Positions 1-7,859 of a stretch of 64,000 nt of DNA are shown here, piece by piece (position 1 is the first letter of the stretch; every line of letters begins with the position of its first letter). The stretch comes from Clostridiales bacterium. GTDB taxonomy: Bacteria > Bacillota > Clostridia > Christensenellales > Borkfalkiaceae. Where the stretch lies: positions 94,218 to 158,217 of the forward strand of contig DPQQ01000014.1 in the NCBI GenBank assembly GCA_003538975.1. The letters are read 5' to 3'. A program made the translations under genes and the position numbers. The notes below the pieces were generated by a model that saw only the letters and a program-made list of their open reading frames with translations, did no database searches and was not told the DNA's origin.

Positions 1-137
1 CGAACGAAAATTCCGTTATAGCTCTTATGAGTCTGGGACTTACGAGAGCGGAATGTTATACGCTTTTGAAAAAGGCGGAAGAAGAAGGCATAACCGAAGT
101 CGAAAAGCAGGTTAATTTCGCCATTAAAAACTTATAA
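1..137 (+). CDS. ruvA: Holliday junction branch migration protein RuvA, C-terminal fragment
   Basis: The window opens inside a gene whose last 44 codons (first complete codon at 3) end at TAA 135-137. The peptide contains ALMSLGLTRAECYTLLKKA, which resembles the RuvA C-terminal domain III, a small helical domain that contacts and regulates the RuvB motor. RuvA binds four-way junctions as a tetramer and loads RuvB. The assignment rests on this weakly conserved domain plus the immediate position, 9 bp upstream of ruvB, which is the usual ruvAB operon arrangement. The junction-binding domains lie outside the window and cannot be checked. Confidence 0.85.
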   Translation, partial: NENSVIALMSLGLTRAECYTLLKKAEEEGITEVEKQVNFAIKNL

Positions 138-146
138 GGTATAAAA

Positions 147-1208
147 ATGAAAGACACCGAAGTATTGATAACTTCGAACGCAGACAGAAACTTTGCGTAC
201 GAAAGGGACGAAAGAGTTGTAAGCGTCGATGAAATAGAAAAGGACGCCGAGTTCGAAAACGTTTTGCGCCCGAAAAATTTCGAGGGATATATCGGACAGA
301 AAAAAGCTAAAGAAAACCTTGCGGTTTCGATAGCTTCGGCTAAAATGCGGCAAGATACTCTCGACCACGTTTTGCTGTACGGTCCGCCGGGACTCGGCAA
401 GACTACGCTCGCGCATATCGTCGCCAACGAGATGGGCGCTAATATCAAGGTAGTCAGCGCGCCGGCTCTTGAACGAGGAGCGGAACTTGCGCAGATTCTG
501 ACCACGCTTTCTACCGGCGACGTGCTTTTTATAGACGAAATTCACCGTCTTAAGCACGACGTTGCGGAGTTTTTATATTCCGCCATGGAAGATTTCAAAC
601 TCGATCTTCCGAGCGGCAAAGGAATGGGCGCGTCGCTATTACATCTCGACGTTCCCAAATTTACGCTTATCGGGGCAACTACAAAAATAGGCATGATTGC
701 GGGGCCTCTCCGCGACAGATTCGGCATAATTTTACGGCTCGAAAGTTATTCGGTAAGCGATCTTAACGAAATAGTGTTCCGTTCGGCGGGAAGACTCGGT
801 ATAGGCATAGAGCGTTCCGCCTGCGACGAAATCGCTCGCAGAAGCCGCGGCACTCCTCGTATCGCAAACAGATTTTTAAAGAGAGTAAGGGACTATTCGA
901 TAGTTAAAAAGCACGATAAACTTTCGGTATCCGATGCCGAAAACTGTCTTGAAATGCTCGGCGTCGATTCTTTAGGACTCGATTCCACCGATATGAACGT
1001 TTTATCCGCTCTTGCCGAAAAGTTCGGAGGCGGTCCGTGCGGACTTTCGACCTTAGCCGCTTCGATAAACGAAGACGAATCTACGATAGAAGACGTTTAC
1101 GAACCGTATTTATTGCAGCTCGGCTTCATCGCAAGAACGCCTCGCGGCAGAGTTTTGCTTAAAAAAGGCTACGACCATCTCGGAATAACTTATCCGGAAC
1201 ATGACTGA
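147..1208 (+). CDS. ruvB: Holliday junction branch migration ATPase RuvB
   Basis: RuvB is the hexameric AAA+ motor that drives branch migration of Holliday junctions with RuvA, before RuvC-type cleavage. The 353-residue product has Walker A GPPGLGKTT at about residues 79-87, Walker B with DEIHR at 130-134, the sensor region GATTK near 178, the arginine-finger region GPLRDRFG near 190, and a C-terminal winged-helix region ending in TPRGR. It has an N-terminal extension of roughly 15-20 residues before the conserved LRPKNFEGYIGQ segment, making it slightly longer than the usual 330-350 residues. The ATG at 147 follows a weak AAGG site and the ruvA stop by 9 bp, indicating one operon. Confidence 0.97.
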   Translation: MKDTEVLITSNADRNFAYERDERVVSVDEIEKDAEFENVLRPKNFEGYIGQKKAKENLAVSIASAKMRQDTLDHVLLYGPPGLGKTTLAHIVANEMGANIKVVSAPALERGAELAQILTTLSTGDVLFIDEIHRLKHDVAEFLYSAMEDFKLDLPSGKGMGASLLHLDVPKFTLIGATTKIGMIAGPLRDRFGIILRLESYSVSDLNEIVFRSAGRLGIGIERSACDEIARRSRGTPRIANRFLKRVRDYSIVKKHDKLSVSDAENCLEMLGVDSLGLDSTDMNVLSALAEKFGGGPCGLSTLAASINEDESTIEDVYEPYLLQLGFIARTPRGRVLLKKGYDHLGITYPEHD

Positions 1209-1283
1209 TTTTATCGCGGCAGACGCTGTGGTTGCCGGATATTTTTGCGATAATTCAATATTTTATTTTTTTTATAAATAAAA

Positions 1284-1298
1284 CCGGCGTATCGCCGG
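1284..1298 (+). promoter_or_regulatory. GC-rich leader hairpin before queA
   Basis: CCGGCG (1284-1289) and CGCCGG (1293-1298) form a perfect 6-bp stem with a three-base loop, ending 12 bases before the queA ATG. It sits directly ahead of the GAAAG ribosome-binding region. Similar tight hairpins precede secD, the nitrilase-fold gene and other starts in this window. A regulatory role is inference. Confidence 0.4.
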
Positions 1299-1310
1299 AA
1301 AGAAACTATT

Positions 1311-2336
1311 ATGAAGACAGAAGATTTCGATTACTATCTTCCCGAAGAACTCATCGCGCAGACTCCGGTCGAACCGAGAGATTCTTCGAGATTACTATAT
1401 TTTAACAGAGAAACAGATACCGTTGAAGACAAAATTTTCCGCGATATCGAATTTATTTTAAAACCCGGCGACGTCCTTGTCAGGAACGTCACGAGAGTTT
1501 TGCCCGCAAGGCTTTACGCTTATACCGAAAACGGCGGTAAAGTTGAAATTTTGCTTCTGAAGCGTTTTAATTTAACCGAATGGGAAGTTCTCGCAAAGCC
1601 AGCTAAAAAACTTAAAGAAGGGACGAAACTCGTAATAAACGAAGAGCTTTCGCTCGTGTCGGAAGGCGTTTACGACGAGGATCAGGGATCGAGAAAGGTT
1701 AAATTCGAGTTTACGGGCGTGTTCGAGGACGTTATTTCGAGAGTGGGAGAGATGCCTCTTCCGCCGTATATACACGAAAAACTTAAAGATAAAGAGCGTT
1801 ATCAGACCGTATATTCAAAGGTGAACGGCTCCGCCGCCGCGCCGACGGCAGGTCTGCACTTTACCGAAGAGCTTCTTGAAAGACTTAAAAACAAGGGCGT
1901 TATAATCGTAGATATTCTGCTACACGTAGGGCTCGGAACCTTCCGCCCGGTGAAGGTCGAAGACGTTTCCAAACATCACATGCACTCGGAATATTACGAA
2001 GTTTCGGAAGAAGCAGCCGCTGTTATAAACAAAGCGAAAAAGGAAGGCAGAAGAGTTATCGCCGTAGGGACGACAAGCATACGAACGCTCGAATCCGCCG
2101 CAAACGACGACGGTACCGTCCGCGCGGAAAAGGGTAATACGGAGATATTTTTGTATCCGCCGTACAAATTTAAATGCGTCGAAGGCTGTATAACGAATTT
2201 CCATCTCCCTAAAAGCACTCTTATAATGCTTATTTCTTGTTTTTCTACGAGAGAGAGAATTTTAGAAATTTATAAGTATGCGGTGGAACGTAAGTATCGG
2301 TTCTTTTCGTTCGGCGACGCGATGCTGATTTTATAA
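1311..2336 (+). CDS. queA: S-adenosylmethionine:tRNA ribosyltransferase-isomerase QueA
   Basis: QueA transfers and isomerises the ribosyl moiety of S-adenosylmethionine onto 7-aminomethyl-7-deazaguanine at tRNA position 34, giving epoxyqueuosine. The 341-residue length is standard. Family signatures are visible: an N-terminal DFDYYLPEELIAQTP segment, RDSSRLL, GDVLVRNVTRVLPARL, GSAAAPTAGLHFT near residue 180, HVGLGTFRPV near 205 and a C-terminal NFHLPKSTLIML segment. The neighbouring tgt gene supplies the previous chemical step, so the two form a queuosine block. A 102-bp spacer with a hairpin separates it from ruvB; no clear terminator is present there, so read-through from ruvB is possible. 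Confidence 0.97.
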   Translation: MKTEDFDYYLPEELIAQTPVEPRDSSRLLYFNRETDTVEDKIFRDIEFILKPGDVLVRNVTRVLPARLYAYTENGGKVEILLLKRFNLTEWEVLAKPAKKLKEGTKLVINEELSLVSEGVYDEDQGSRKVKFEFTGVFEDVISRVGEMPLPPYIHEKLKDKERYQTVYSKVNGSAAAPTAGLHFTEELLERLKNKGVIIVDILLHVGLGTFRPVKVEDVSKHHMHSEYYEVSEEAAAVINKAKKEGRRVIAVGTTSIRTLESAANDDGTVRAEKGNTEIFLYPPYKFKCVEGCITNFHLPKSTLIMLISCFSTRERILEIYKYAVERKYRFFSFGDAMLIL

Positions 2337-2651
2337 ACTTCGCATCTCTGCGTTAAGCTGTAAAAAACGCTCGGTCATTTACGGCAAAGTAAACTCCCGT
2401 CGCTTTTTTTGCTTGCCTTGACCTGCTCGTTTCTGAAATCAGCAAACAACTCGAATATAGGTTGACGGTTACGTACGAAAAGTACGCGCCACTTCGAAAA
2501 CACTTCCGCGCCTTGTCTTACTCGCTTTAAGACCGAGCAAACAACTTGAAAAAACAAGGGAAATAAACTTTTTTGCGATAAACGACAAAAATATTTATCG
2601 TTATATACTAAACGGAAAAAATAAAAGTATAATAAATTTTTAAGGAAAAAC
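2337..2651. other. 315-bp intergenic region with internal 30-bp repeat, no confident gene
   Basis: Between queA and tgt lie 315 bp without a gene I can support. They contain two related 30-bp stretches, 2426-2455 and 2521-2550, 21/30 identical, sharing a core AGCAAACAACTYGAA. A short hairpin CGTAC-GAAAA-GTACG lies near 2474-2488. A weak hairpin ACGG...CCGT followed by eight Ts (about 2382-2410) could terminate queA transcription. A 92-codon frame is open on the minus strand (2653-2375), and the plus strand is also open for about 45 codons, but neither has a ribosome binding site or recognisable homology. The duplicated segment suggests a small RNA or a decayed repeat element. Confidence 0.5.
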
Positions 2652-3797
2652 ATGACAGATTTAACTAAACCGTTCTGGTTTGAAACGGTTCATCAGGACA
2701 GTCGCACCGGCGCGAGAGCGGGCATATTCCACACTCCGCACGGCGATATCGAAACCCCCGTATATATGCCGGTCGGAACGCAGGCTACCGTAAAAGGCAT
2801 GCTTCCGGACGATCTTAAAACGGCGGGCGCACAGATAATTTTATCCAACACTTACCACTTGTACATGCGCCCCGGCGACGATCTCGTGAAAAAGGCGGGC
2901 GGACTTCATAAGTTTATGAACTGGGACAGGCCGATTCTCACCGACAGCGGCGGATTCCAGGTATTTTCGCTCGCAAAACTCAACAAAATAAAGGACGAAG
3001 GCGTATTTTTCAATTCGCACGTAGACGGAAGTCTGCACTTCATTTCACCCGAAAAGGCTATGGATATAGAACACAATCTCGGCGCGGACATAATGATGGC
3101 TTTCGACCAGTGTTCTCCGTACGGCGTGGATTACCGCAGCGGCAAAGAAGCTATGGAACGCACTCTTAAATGGCTCGACAGATGCTACAATTCGCATAAC
3201 GACTATTTTAAGGATAAACCCGAGACGCAGGCGCTTTTCCCGATAGTGCAGGGGAATATGTTCAAAGATCTGAGAGAAACGTCTCTTAAAGAAACGATCC
3301 CTTACGCGAAGTACGGTATAGGCATAGGCGGGCTTTCGGTCGGCGAACCTAAGGAAATGATGTACGACATAATGGATTTTATGTACGACAAGTACCCGAC
3401 GAACGTTCCGAGATATCTTATGGGCGTAGGCAGCCCCGACTGCCTTATCGAAGGCGTTAAACGCGGAATAGATATGTTCGACTGCGTTCTGGCGACGCGT
3501 ATCGCCCGAAACGGTACCGCAATGACTTCTCGCGGGAAGATCGTCGTAAGGAACGGTATATATAAAGAAGACTTTTCGCCGCTCGATCCCGAATGCGATT
3601 GCTACTGTTGCAAACACTACACCAAGGCATATCTGAGACACCTTATAAACGTGGGCGAGATGACGGGGGCGATACTTCTTTCCATTCACAACATAACGTT
3701 TTTGTGTAATCTTATGAAAAAAATGCGCGAAGCCATCATGCAGGATTCGCTTACGGAGTTTGCCGAAGAATTTTACGCAAAATACGGCAAAATTTAA
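2652..3797 (+). CDS. tgt: tRNA-guanine transglycosylase Tgt
   Basis: Tgt exchanges guanine-34 of GUN-anticodon tRNAs for preQ1, the step before QueA. The 381-residue protein has the TIM-barrel signatures of the bacterial enzyme: ILSNTYHLYMRPG near residue 62, LTDSGGFQVFS near 96 carrying the proton-acceptor Asp region, MAFDQCSPY near 153, GIGGLSVGEP near 223, and DCVLATRIARNGTAMT near 277 with the nucleophile Asp. The zinc site is visible as CDCYCCKHYTKAYLRHL near 315-331. Length and motifs are canonical. ATG at 2652 follows AAGGAAAAA. It is followed by 253 bp holding a short dispersed repeat and the yajC promoter. Confidence 0.98.
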   Translation: MTDLTKPFWFETVHQDSRTGARAGIFHTPHGDIETPVYMPVGTQATVKGMLPDDLKTAGAQIILSNTYHLYMRPGDDLVKKAGGLHKFMNWDRPILTDSGGFQVFSLAKLNKIKDEGVFFNSHVDGSLHFISPEKAMDIEHNLGADIMMAFDQCSPYGVDYRSGKEAMERTLKWLDRCYNSHNDYFKDKPETQALFPIVQGNMFKDLRETSLKETIPYAKYGIGIGGLSVGEPKEMMYDIMDFMYDKYPTNVPRYLMGVGSPDCLIEGVKRGIDMFDCVLATRIARNGTAMTSRGKIVVRNGIYKEDFSPLDPECDCYCCKHYTKAYLRHLINVGEMTGAILLSIHNITFLCNLMKKMREAIMQDSLTEFAEEFYAKYGKI

Positions 3798-3814
3798 TCA
3801 ATACACCGTTTTTA

Positions 3815-3841
3815 TTATACCTGTATCGCCGAAATACTACC
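3815..3841 (+). repeat. Dispersed TACCTGT repeat, copy 1
   Basis: This stretch carries TACCTGTATCGCCGAAAT, 17 of 18 bases identical to the consensus of the family reported here (TACCTGTWTCGCCGAAAC), and ends in ACTACC. It lies 18 bp after the tgt stop. The orientation matches the other intergenic copies. Its function is unknown. Confidence 0.6.
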
Positions 3842-3954
3842 AAAAATTTTTATTTTTCATATAAAGCGGGCGTAAAGCGGCGTTAAAAACAAATAATTCC
3901 GCAAGACTTTGATTTCCGCGCGGCGTATTTAAATTTAAAAAACAGTTAAAAAAG

Positions 3955-3983
3955 TTGCTTTTTGGCAACAATTACTATATACT
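3955..3983 (+). promoter_or_regulatory. Predicted yajC promoter
   Basis: TTGCTT (3955-3960) and TATACT (3978-3983) are separated by 17 bp, placing transcription start near 3990 and leaving a leader of about 60 bases before yajC. A hairpin GTTGC-TTTTTG-GCAAC overlaps the -35 region. Confidence 0.55.
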
Positions 3984-4050
3984 TATTTTATAATTGATCG
4001 TTCGCAGGAAGCCGAAAAGGCGTTATTGAGAACGAAAGGAGTATTATATT

Positions 4051-4542
4051 ATGTTATCGAATTTACTTGCAAACAACTATTCGCAGTGGATTATGCTCGG
4101 TGTTTTAGTTGTAGTTTTCGGTCTGTTCCTTATTTTCTCGGCTCGTTCCAACAAGAAGAAACAGAAGGAAGCCGATGAAATGATGAATAAATTTCAGAAG
4201 GGCTGCACCGTAATGACCATCGGCGGCATTATGGGCAAAGTTATAGCTATAAACGATAAAGACAACTATTTTGTTATCGAAACGGGTACGGCTAAAAATA
4301 AGACTTATCTTAAACTCAGCAAGCAGGCTCTTTACTCGGTAGTATCGGAAACAAAGAACCCGAACGCTACCAATCCCGAAATCACCGAAGCCGACATGAA
4401 CGGCGAAGTAGTATCTCCCGAAGAAGTATCTTCTGTTGCCGAAGATAACGTTTCTACCGAAAACAGCTCCGTAGCGGAAGCCGAAGAAGAGATGGACGCT
4501 ATCGAAGAAATCGAAGAAGCTACCGACGAAGACAACAAATAA
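4051..4542 (+). CDS. yajC: Preprotein translocase accessory subunit YajC with acidic C-terminal tail
   Basis: YajC is a small single-span membrane protein that associates with SecDF beside the SecYEG channel. One hydrophobic span is visible at about residues 14-33 (WIMLGVLVVVFGLFLIF), then a basic stretch with KKKQKEADEMMNKFQKG and the conserved CTVMTIGGIMGKV segment near 50-63. Typical YajC proteins have about 85-120 residues; this one has 163 because of a tail from about residue 105 that is dominated by Glu, Asp, Ser and Thr. The start has a strong GAAAGGAG site. The secD and secF genes follow about 2 kb downstream, so the usual Sec cluster is present but interrupted by a kinase gene. Confidence 0.95.
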   Translation: MLSNLLANNYSQWIMLGVLVVVFGLFLIFSARSNKKKQKEADEMMNKFQKGCTVMTIGGIMGKVIAINDKDNYFVIETGTAKNKTYLKLSKQALYSVVSETKNPNATNPEITEADMNGEVVSPEEVSSVAEDNVSTENSSVAEAEEEMDAIEEIEEATDEDNK

Positions 4543-4567
4543 GTTTTTGTTTATCTTAAACGAAATT

Positions 4568-4601
4568 AAAGCGTATGACTTGTAAGCCGTACGCTTTTTT
4601 T
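4568..4601 (+). terminator. Rho-independent terminator after yajC
   Basis: AAAGCGTA pairs with TACGCTTT around a 14-base loop and is followed by a T run, 25 bp after the yajC stop. Confidence 0.85.
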
Positions 4602-4643
4602 GTGTAAATTTTTCGGGACTTTATAAAAATAACCGAAAACGTA

Positions 4644-4672
4644 TTGAAAAAGCTTTTTAAGTTTGATATAAT
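4644..4672 (+). promoter_or_regulatory. Consensus promoter predicting a leaderless transcript
   Basis: TTGAAA (4644-4649) and a perfect TATAAT (4667-4672) are spaced by 17 bp. Counting the last base of the -10 box as -7 puts +1 at 4679, the A of the next gene's ATG. No ribosome binding site can exist on such an mRNA. Confidence 0.75.
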
Positions 4673-4678
4673 CACGGT

Positions 4679-5758
4679 ATGTGTAATCTGAGCGAAGAAA
4701 TATCGAAAGCGGAAAACGCTTTGAAACTTTATACCCTTGACGGCGACGTGAAATCGGTCTTACCGTACGGAAGCGGACATATCAACACGACCTTTAAGGT
4801 GGTGACCGCTTTTAACGCGGAATATATTCTGCAAAAAATCAACGATAAACTTTTCGACGTACCGAAGCTCATGGACAATATCCTTAAGGTTACCGAATAC
4901 GCAAAAGTTCACAGTAAAACAGTCACTCTGCCGACTCTCGTCCTTTCGGACGGAGGAAAAAGCTACGTTAAAACGGAAGACGGGTTTTACCGCGTGTACG
5001 ACTTCGTAAAAAATTCGGTTTCGTTTCAGGTGGCTTCGTCCGAAGAGCTTTGTTATCTGACGGCGGCTACTTTCGCGGAATTTTCACGTATTTTAAAAGA
5101 TTTTCCGGCGGAAACGCTTTACGAGATAATACCCAAATTCCACGATACGACCGACAGGTTTTCACAACTTGAAAACGCAGTTAAAGAAGATAAATGCGGC
5201 AGAGCGAAAAACGTAAAAAAAGAGATAGAATTTGCGTTTAACCGTAAAAATTATTGCGGAGTCATAACCGAAGCGATAAAAGCCGGCAAAATCCCTTTAA
5301 GGGTTACGCACAACGACACGAAGCTCAACAATCTTTTGTTCACGCCGGACGGAAAGACCGCTCTCGCGGTAATAGATCTCGATACCGTTATGCCCGGAAG
5401 CGCACTTTTCGATTTCGGGGACATGTGCCGCTTCGGATGCAATTCCGCTCTCGAAGACGAAACGGATCTTAATAAAGTTTATTTCAAAAAGGACTTTTTC
5501 AAGAGTTTTGCGAAAGGCTATATGAGCATTCTCGGCAGAGAACTTACCGAAGCCGAAAAACTTAATCTTCCGTTTTCTGCGATACTCATGACTTTCGAAT
5601 GCGGAATGAGATTTTTAACCGATTATCTTTCGGGCGATACGTATTTTAAAATTTCGAGAGAAAATCATAATCTCGATCGCTGCCGTACGCAGTTCAAACT
5701 CGTCGCCGATATGGAAAGAGAAATCGAAGAACTTAACGTGTTCGTAAAAAGTTTATAA
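4679..5758 (+). CDS. Phosphotransferase of the aminoglycoside-kinase fold, NahK-like
   Basis: The 359-residue protein has the small-molecule kinase fold. The glycine-rich N-lobe shows YGSGHINTTF near residues 30-39; the catalytic loop THNDTKLNNLLF lies near 210-221 with the catalytic Asp; the metal-binding segment VIDLDTVMPGS lies near 232, followed by DFGD near 246. The HINxTF, NDTKLNN and DLDTVMPG signatures are those of N-acetylhexosamine 1-kinase relatives (NahK), which phosphorylate the anomeric position of GlcNAc or GalNAc. No lacto-N-biose phosphorylase or epimerase neighbours are present, so the sugar substrate is inferred only from family resemblance. It has no ribosome binding site, and its promoter predicts a leaderless mRNA. 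Confidence 0.85.
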   Translation: MCNLSEEISKAENALKLYTLDGDVKSVLPYGSGHINTTFKVVTAFNAEYILQKINDKLFDVPKLMDNILKVTEYAKVHSKTVTLPTLVLSDGGKSYVKTEDGFYRVYDFVKNSVSFQVASSEELCYLTAATFAEFSRILKDFPAETLYEIIPKFHDTTDRFSQLENAVKEDKCGRAKNVKKEIEFAFNRKNYCGVITEAIKAGKIPLRVTHNDTKLNNLLFTPDGKTALAVIDLDTVMPGSALFDFGDMCRFGCNSALEDETDLNKVYFKKDFFKSFAKGYMSILGRELTEAEKLNLPFSAILMTFECGMRFLTDYLSGDTYFKISRENHNLDRCRTQFKLVADMEREIEELNVFVKSL

Positions 5759-5811
5759 AACAAAAACATAAAAACCGATTGAAAGACATAACTTAAAGTA
5801 ACGGACGGGTA

Positions 5812-5842
5812 AACGACGTTTATAAAAGTTACGTCTTTTTTA
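5812..5842 (+). terminator. Probable terminator after the NahK-like gene
   Basis: GACGT (5815-5819) and ACGTC (5831-5835) form a short stem followed by six Ts. Confidence 0.5.
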
Positions 5843-5930
5843 TTTTAAAGGCTTCGTTAAAATCCGGTTGTTCGTCGGTTTTTAACTGCCGTAAATCGGG
5901 TAAAAGACAATAAGCCGTACGGGGGAGAAT

Positions 5931-6314
5931 ATGGGCGGATATCTTACGAAAAAAACTTTTAAGGAAATTTTGCTGGCTTCGGCTTTCTGCATAGCCGCGA
6001 CCATCGCTCTTATCGCCGTCTTTTCGGTTGTAAAACTTATCTTCGGGTTCGACGATTCTGCGGTAAAAATAATAACTCAGATAATAAAATTCGTCTGCGT
6101 CGTAGCGTGCGGGTTTATTTTCATCTGCCCGGACGGCGGGTTTATAAAGGGAGTATTTTACGGGATAATCGCATGTCTTATTACCGCGCTTATACTCGGT
6201 CTCATCGCGAAAAAGAGTTTGTTCACGGCGGCGATTATTTCAGACGTTGCGCTTTACGCTCTCGCCGGCGGACTTGCGGGGGCTATCGCGGCGAATATAA
6301 AAAGCAAAAAATAG
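5931..6314 (+). CDS. TIGR04086-type small membrane protein
   Basis: This 127-residue protein has four hydrophobic segments (about residues 13-36, 44-62, 68-86 and 93-118) and ends in a lysine-rich tail. Its length, the pattern of TM spans with the segment FICPDGGFIKG, and its position between yajC and secD in a clostridial genome match the TIGR04086 (YrzE-like) membrane family, whose function is unknown. The position beside Sec accessory genes suggests a membrane or export role, but this is only guilt by association. The ATG at 5931 is preceded by GGGGGAGAAT, a good ribosome binding site. A hairpin terminator follows at 6365. Confidence 0.75.
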   Translation: MGGYLTKKTFKEILLASAFCIAATIALIAVFSVVKLIFGFDDSAVKIITQIIKFVCVVACGFIFICPDGGFIKGVFYGIIACLITALILGLIAKKSLFTAAIISDVALYALAGGLAGAIAANIKSKK

Positions 6315-6364
6315 AAACAAAACCTTAAAAACGGATAAAAATTTTCAGGAAAATTTATAAAAAT

Positions 6365-6406
6365 TCTCCGATTGCGGCTTGAAAGAGCTTCGGTCGGGGA
6401 TTTTTT
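6365..6406 (+). terminator. Rho-independent terminator
   Basis: TCTCCGATTG pairs with CGGTCGGGGA (G-U pairs included) around an inner AGC/GCT stem, followed by six Ts. Confidence 0.8.
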
Positions 6407-6449
6407 GCGTTAAAAATGCGTTTATAAAAGAAAAATTTTCGTTTTACTA

Positions 6450-6478
6450 TTGACTAAATCGTATCATAGATATATAAT
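6450..6478 (+). promoter_or_regulatory. secD promoter
   Basis: TTGACT (6450-6455) and TATAAT (6473-6478) are spaced by 17 bp, giving a start near 6485 and a leader of about 52 bases. An in-frame TTG at 6450 is part of the -35 box, so the upstream-extended reading of secD is not translated. Confidence 0.85.
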
Positions 6479-6501
6479 AAATAAGTATAAGAATGTAAAG
6501 T

Positions 6502-6516
6502 CCGCCGAATCGGCGG
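6502..6516 (+). promoter_or_regulatory. Leader hairpin before secD
   Basis: CCGCCG-AAT-CGGCGG is a perfect 6-bp hairpin lying within the predicted secD leader and 20 bp ahead of the ATG, just upstream of TTAGGAGG. Confidence 0.45.
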
Positions 6517-6536
6517 TCGCATATTTAGGAGGCAAT

Positions 6537-7856
6537 ATGAGCAAGAAGAAGTCAATCGTGCTTCTTACCGTAATATCGGTAATTTTAGCAGTGCTTTTGG
6601 CGATGACTTTCGCAAGTTTCAAGGTGCCGTTTATCAAAGAGGGAGTATACGATTACAACTCTTTGCTGGACGTCGTCGATCTTGACGCGGATTTAGGAGG
6701 CGGTCTTACGTACACCCTTACGCTTTCGGAAGACAGCGATCCCGTTGAGGATATAAATTCGGTTACCGATACCTTAAAGGACAGGCTTACGGCAATCGGC
6801 TACAGCAATTATAAAGTAGTTACTCTTCGCGAAACCGAAGACGACGATTATAAAATAAGAATTTCCGTAAAAGCCAACGGAGACGTTTCGACGACCACTT
6901 CGGATATCGAAGCGGTTGCGGGTTACGGCGAAGTTAACTTCGTCGACAGCGACAACAAACTTCTCGTTTCGGGTAAGGACGGCATCAAAACCGCTTACGC
7001 GCAGAAGGGTTACGCTCAGGACGGAAGCGGAGCGGAAGCTTATTACGTTACCATGGAATTCACGACCAAGGGTTACAACGCTATAAAGACTGCGGCTGAA
7101 ACTGCCGAAGCTTCGAGCAAAACTCTTACTCTTAAGGTAGTTATGGGCGACGATTACGACAACGCTTTGTTCTCGGGTACCGTCAGCTCGTCGAGTTTCG
7201 AAACCACCGTATCCGCTCAGAGAAGCACTTATTCGGATGCCGAAAAGCTTGCTCTTCAGATAAGAACGGGCGGACTTAAATATAAATACGAAATAAGCGA
7301 TCCTTCCACGATTACCGCATTTTACGGCAAAAACGCAGCTAAACTCACCGTTATCGCGGTAGCTGCGGTTATGGTCGTAACGATGGTTCTTTTCGGAATA
7401 TTCTATAAAGGTCTCGGAATCGGAGCCGATTTATCGCTTCTCGCGCAGCTCCTTTTACAGGTTCTGATGCTCTATCTTGTTCCCGGAATAACCGTTTCGG
7501 TCGGAAGCATTATCGGATTTGTTTCCGCAATTGCGGCGGCGGCTTTCGCTCACGCGATAATTCTTAACAGAGTAAAGAAGGAATACGCTTCGGGCAAGAC
7601 CTTCAAAGCGGCTTCGTCCACGGCGTTTACGAAAACCGGTCTTACCGTACTCGACGCGCTTATCGGCGCGGGCGCTATCGCTCTCGTCGCGGTATTCGCG
7701 GCTCTCGACGCTACAAAGGCGTTCGCGATAACATTCGGCATCGGCGTAGTTATAGCGTTACTTACTTCCGAACTTTTATTAAGACTCACCGCTTCTATAA
7801 TGAACGGTATCTCCGGCGGAAAAGAAAAATTCCTCGGATTAAAGAGGGAGGACTAA
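6537..7856 (+). CDS. secD: Protein translocase subunit SecD
   Basis: SecD pairs with SecF to use the proton or sodium gradient to help complete protein translocation. The ATG at 6537 is chosen because TAGGAGG precedes it and the promoter's -10 box lies inside any longer reading. The resulting 439-residue protein has an N-terminal span (about residues 6-24), the DLGGGLTYTL segment near 54-63 equivalent to the SecD D1 motif, a large extracytoplasmic P1-like region to about residue 265, and a C-terminal block of five or six spans from about 270. Sequence is fairly divergent, but the following gene is the SecF partner, only 3 bp away. Confidence 0.93.
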   Translation: MSKKKSIVLLTVISVILAVLLAMTFASFKVPFIKEGVYDYNSLLDVVDLDADLGGGLTYTLTLSEDSDPVEDINSVTDTLKDRLTAIGYSNYKVVTLRETEDDDYKIRISVKANGDVSTTTSDIEAVAGYGEVNFVDSDNKLLVSGKDGIKTAYAQKGYAQDGSGAEAYYVTMEFTTKGYNAIKTAAETAEASSKTLTLKVVMGDDYDNALFSGTVSSSSFETTVSAQRSTYSDAEKLALQIRTGGLKYKYEISDPSTITAFYGKNAAKLTVIAVAAVMVVTMVLFGIFYKGLGIGADLSLLAQLLLQVLMLYLVPGITVSVGSIIGFVSAIAAAAFAHAIILNRVKKEYASGKTFKAASSTAFTKTGLTVLDALIGAGAIALVAVFAALDATKAFAITFGIGVVIALLTSELLLRLTASIMNGISGGKEKFLGLKRED

Positions 7857-7859
7857 TCA

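Noticed and set aside
2375..2653. 92-codon open frame on the minus strand between queA and tgt
   Set aside because: No ribosome binding site and start overlapping tgt; kept only as an observation about the spacer, not as a gene.
3045..3689. 214-codon open frame on the minus strand
   Set aside because: Antisense to tgt, which has all its catalytic motifs on the plus strand.
6450..6536. In-frame 29-codon upstream extension of secD from TTG
   Set aside because: The TTG and following bases are the -35 and -10 boxes of the secD promoter, and a good ribosome site precedes ATG 6537.
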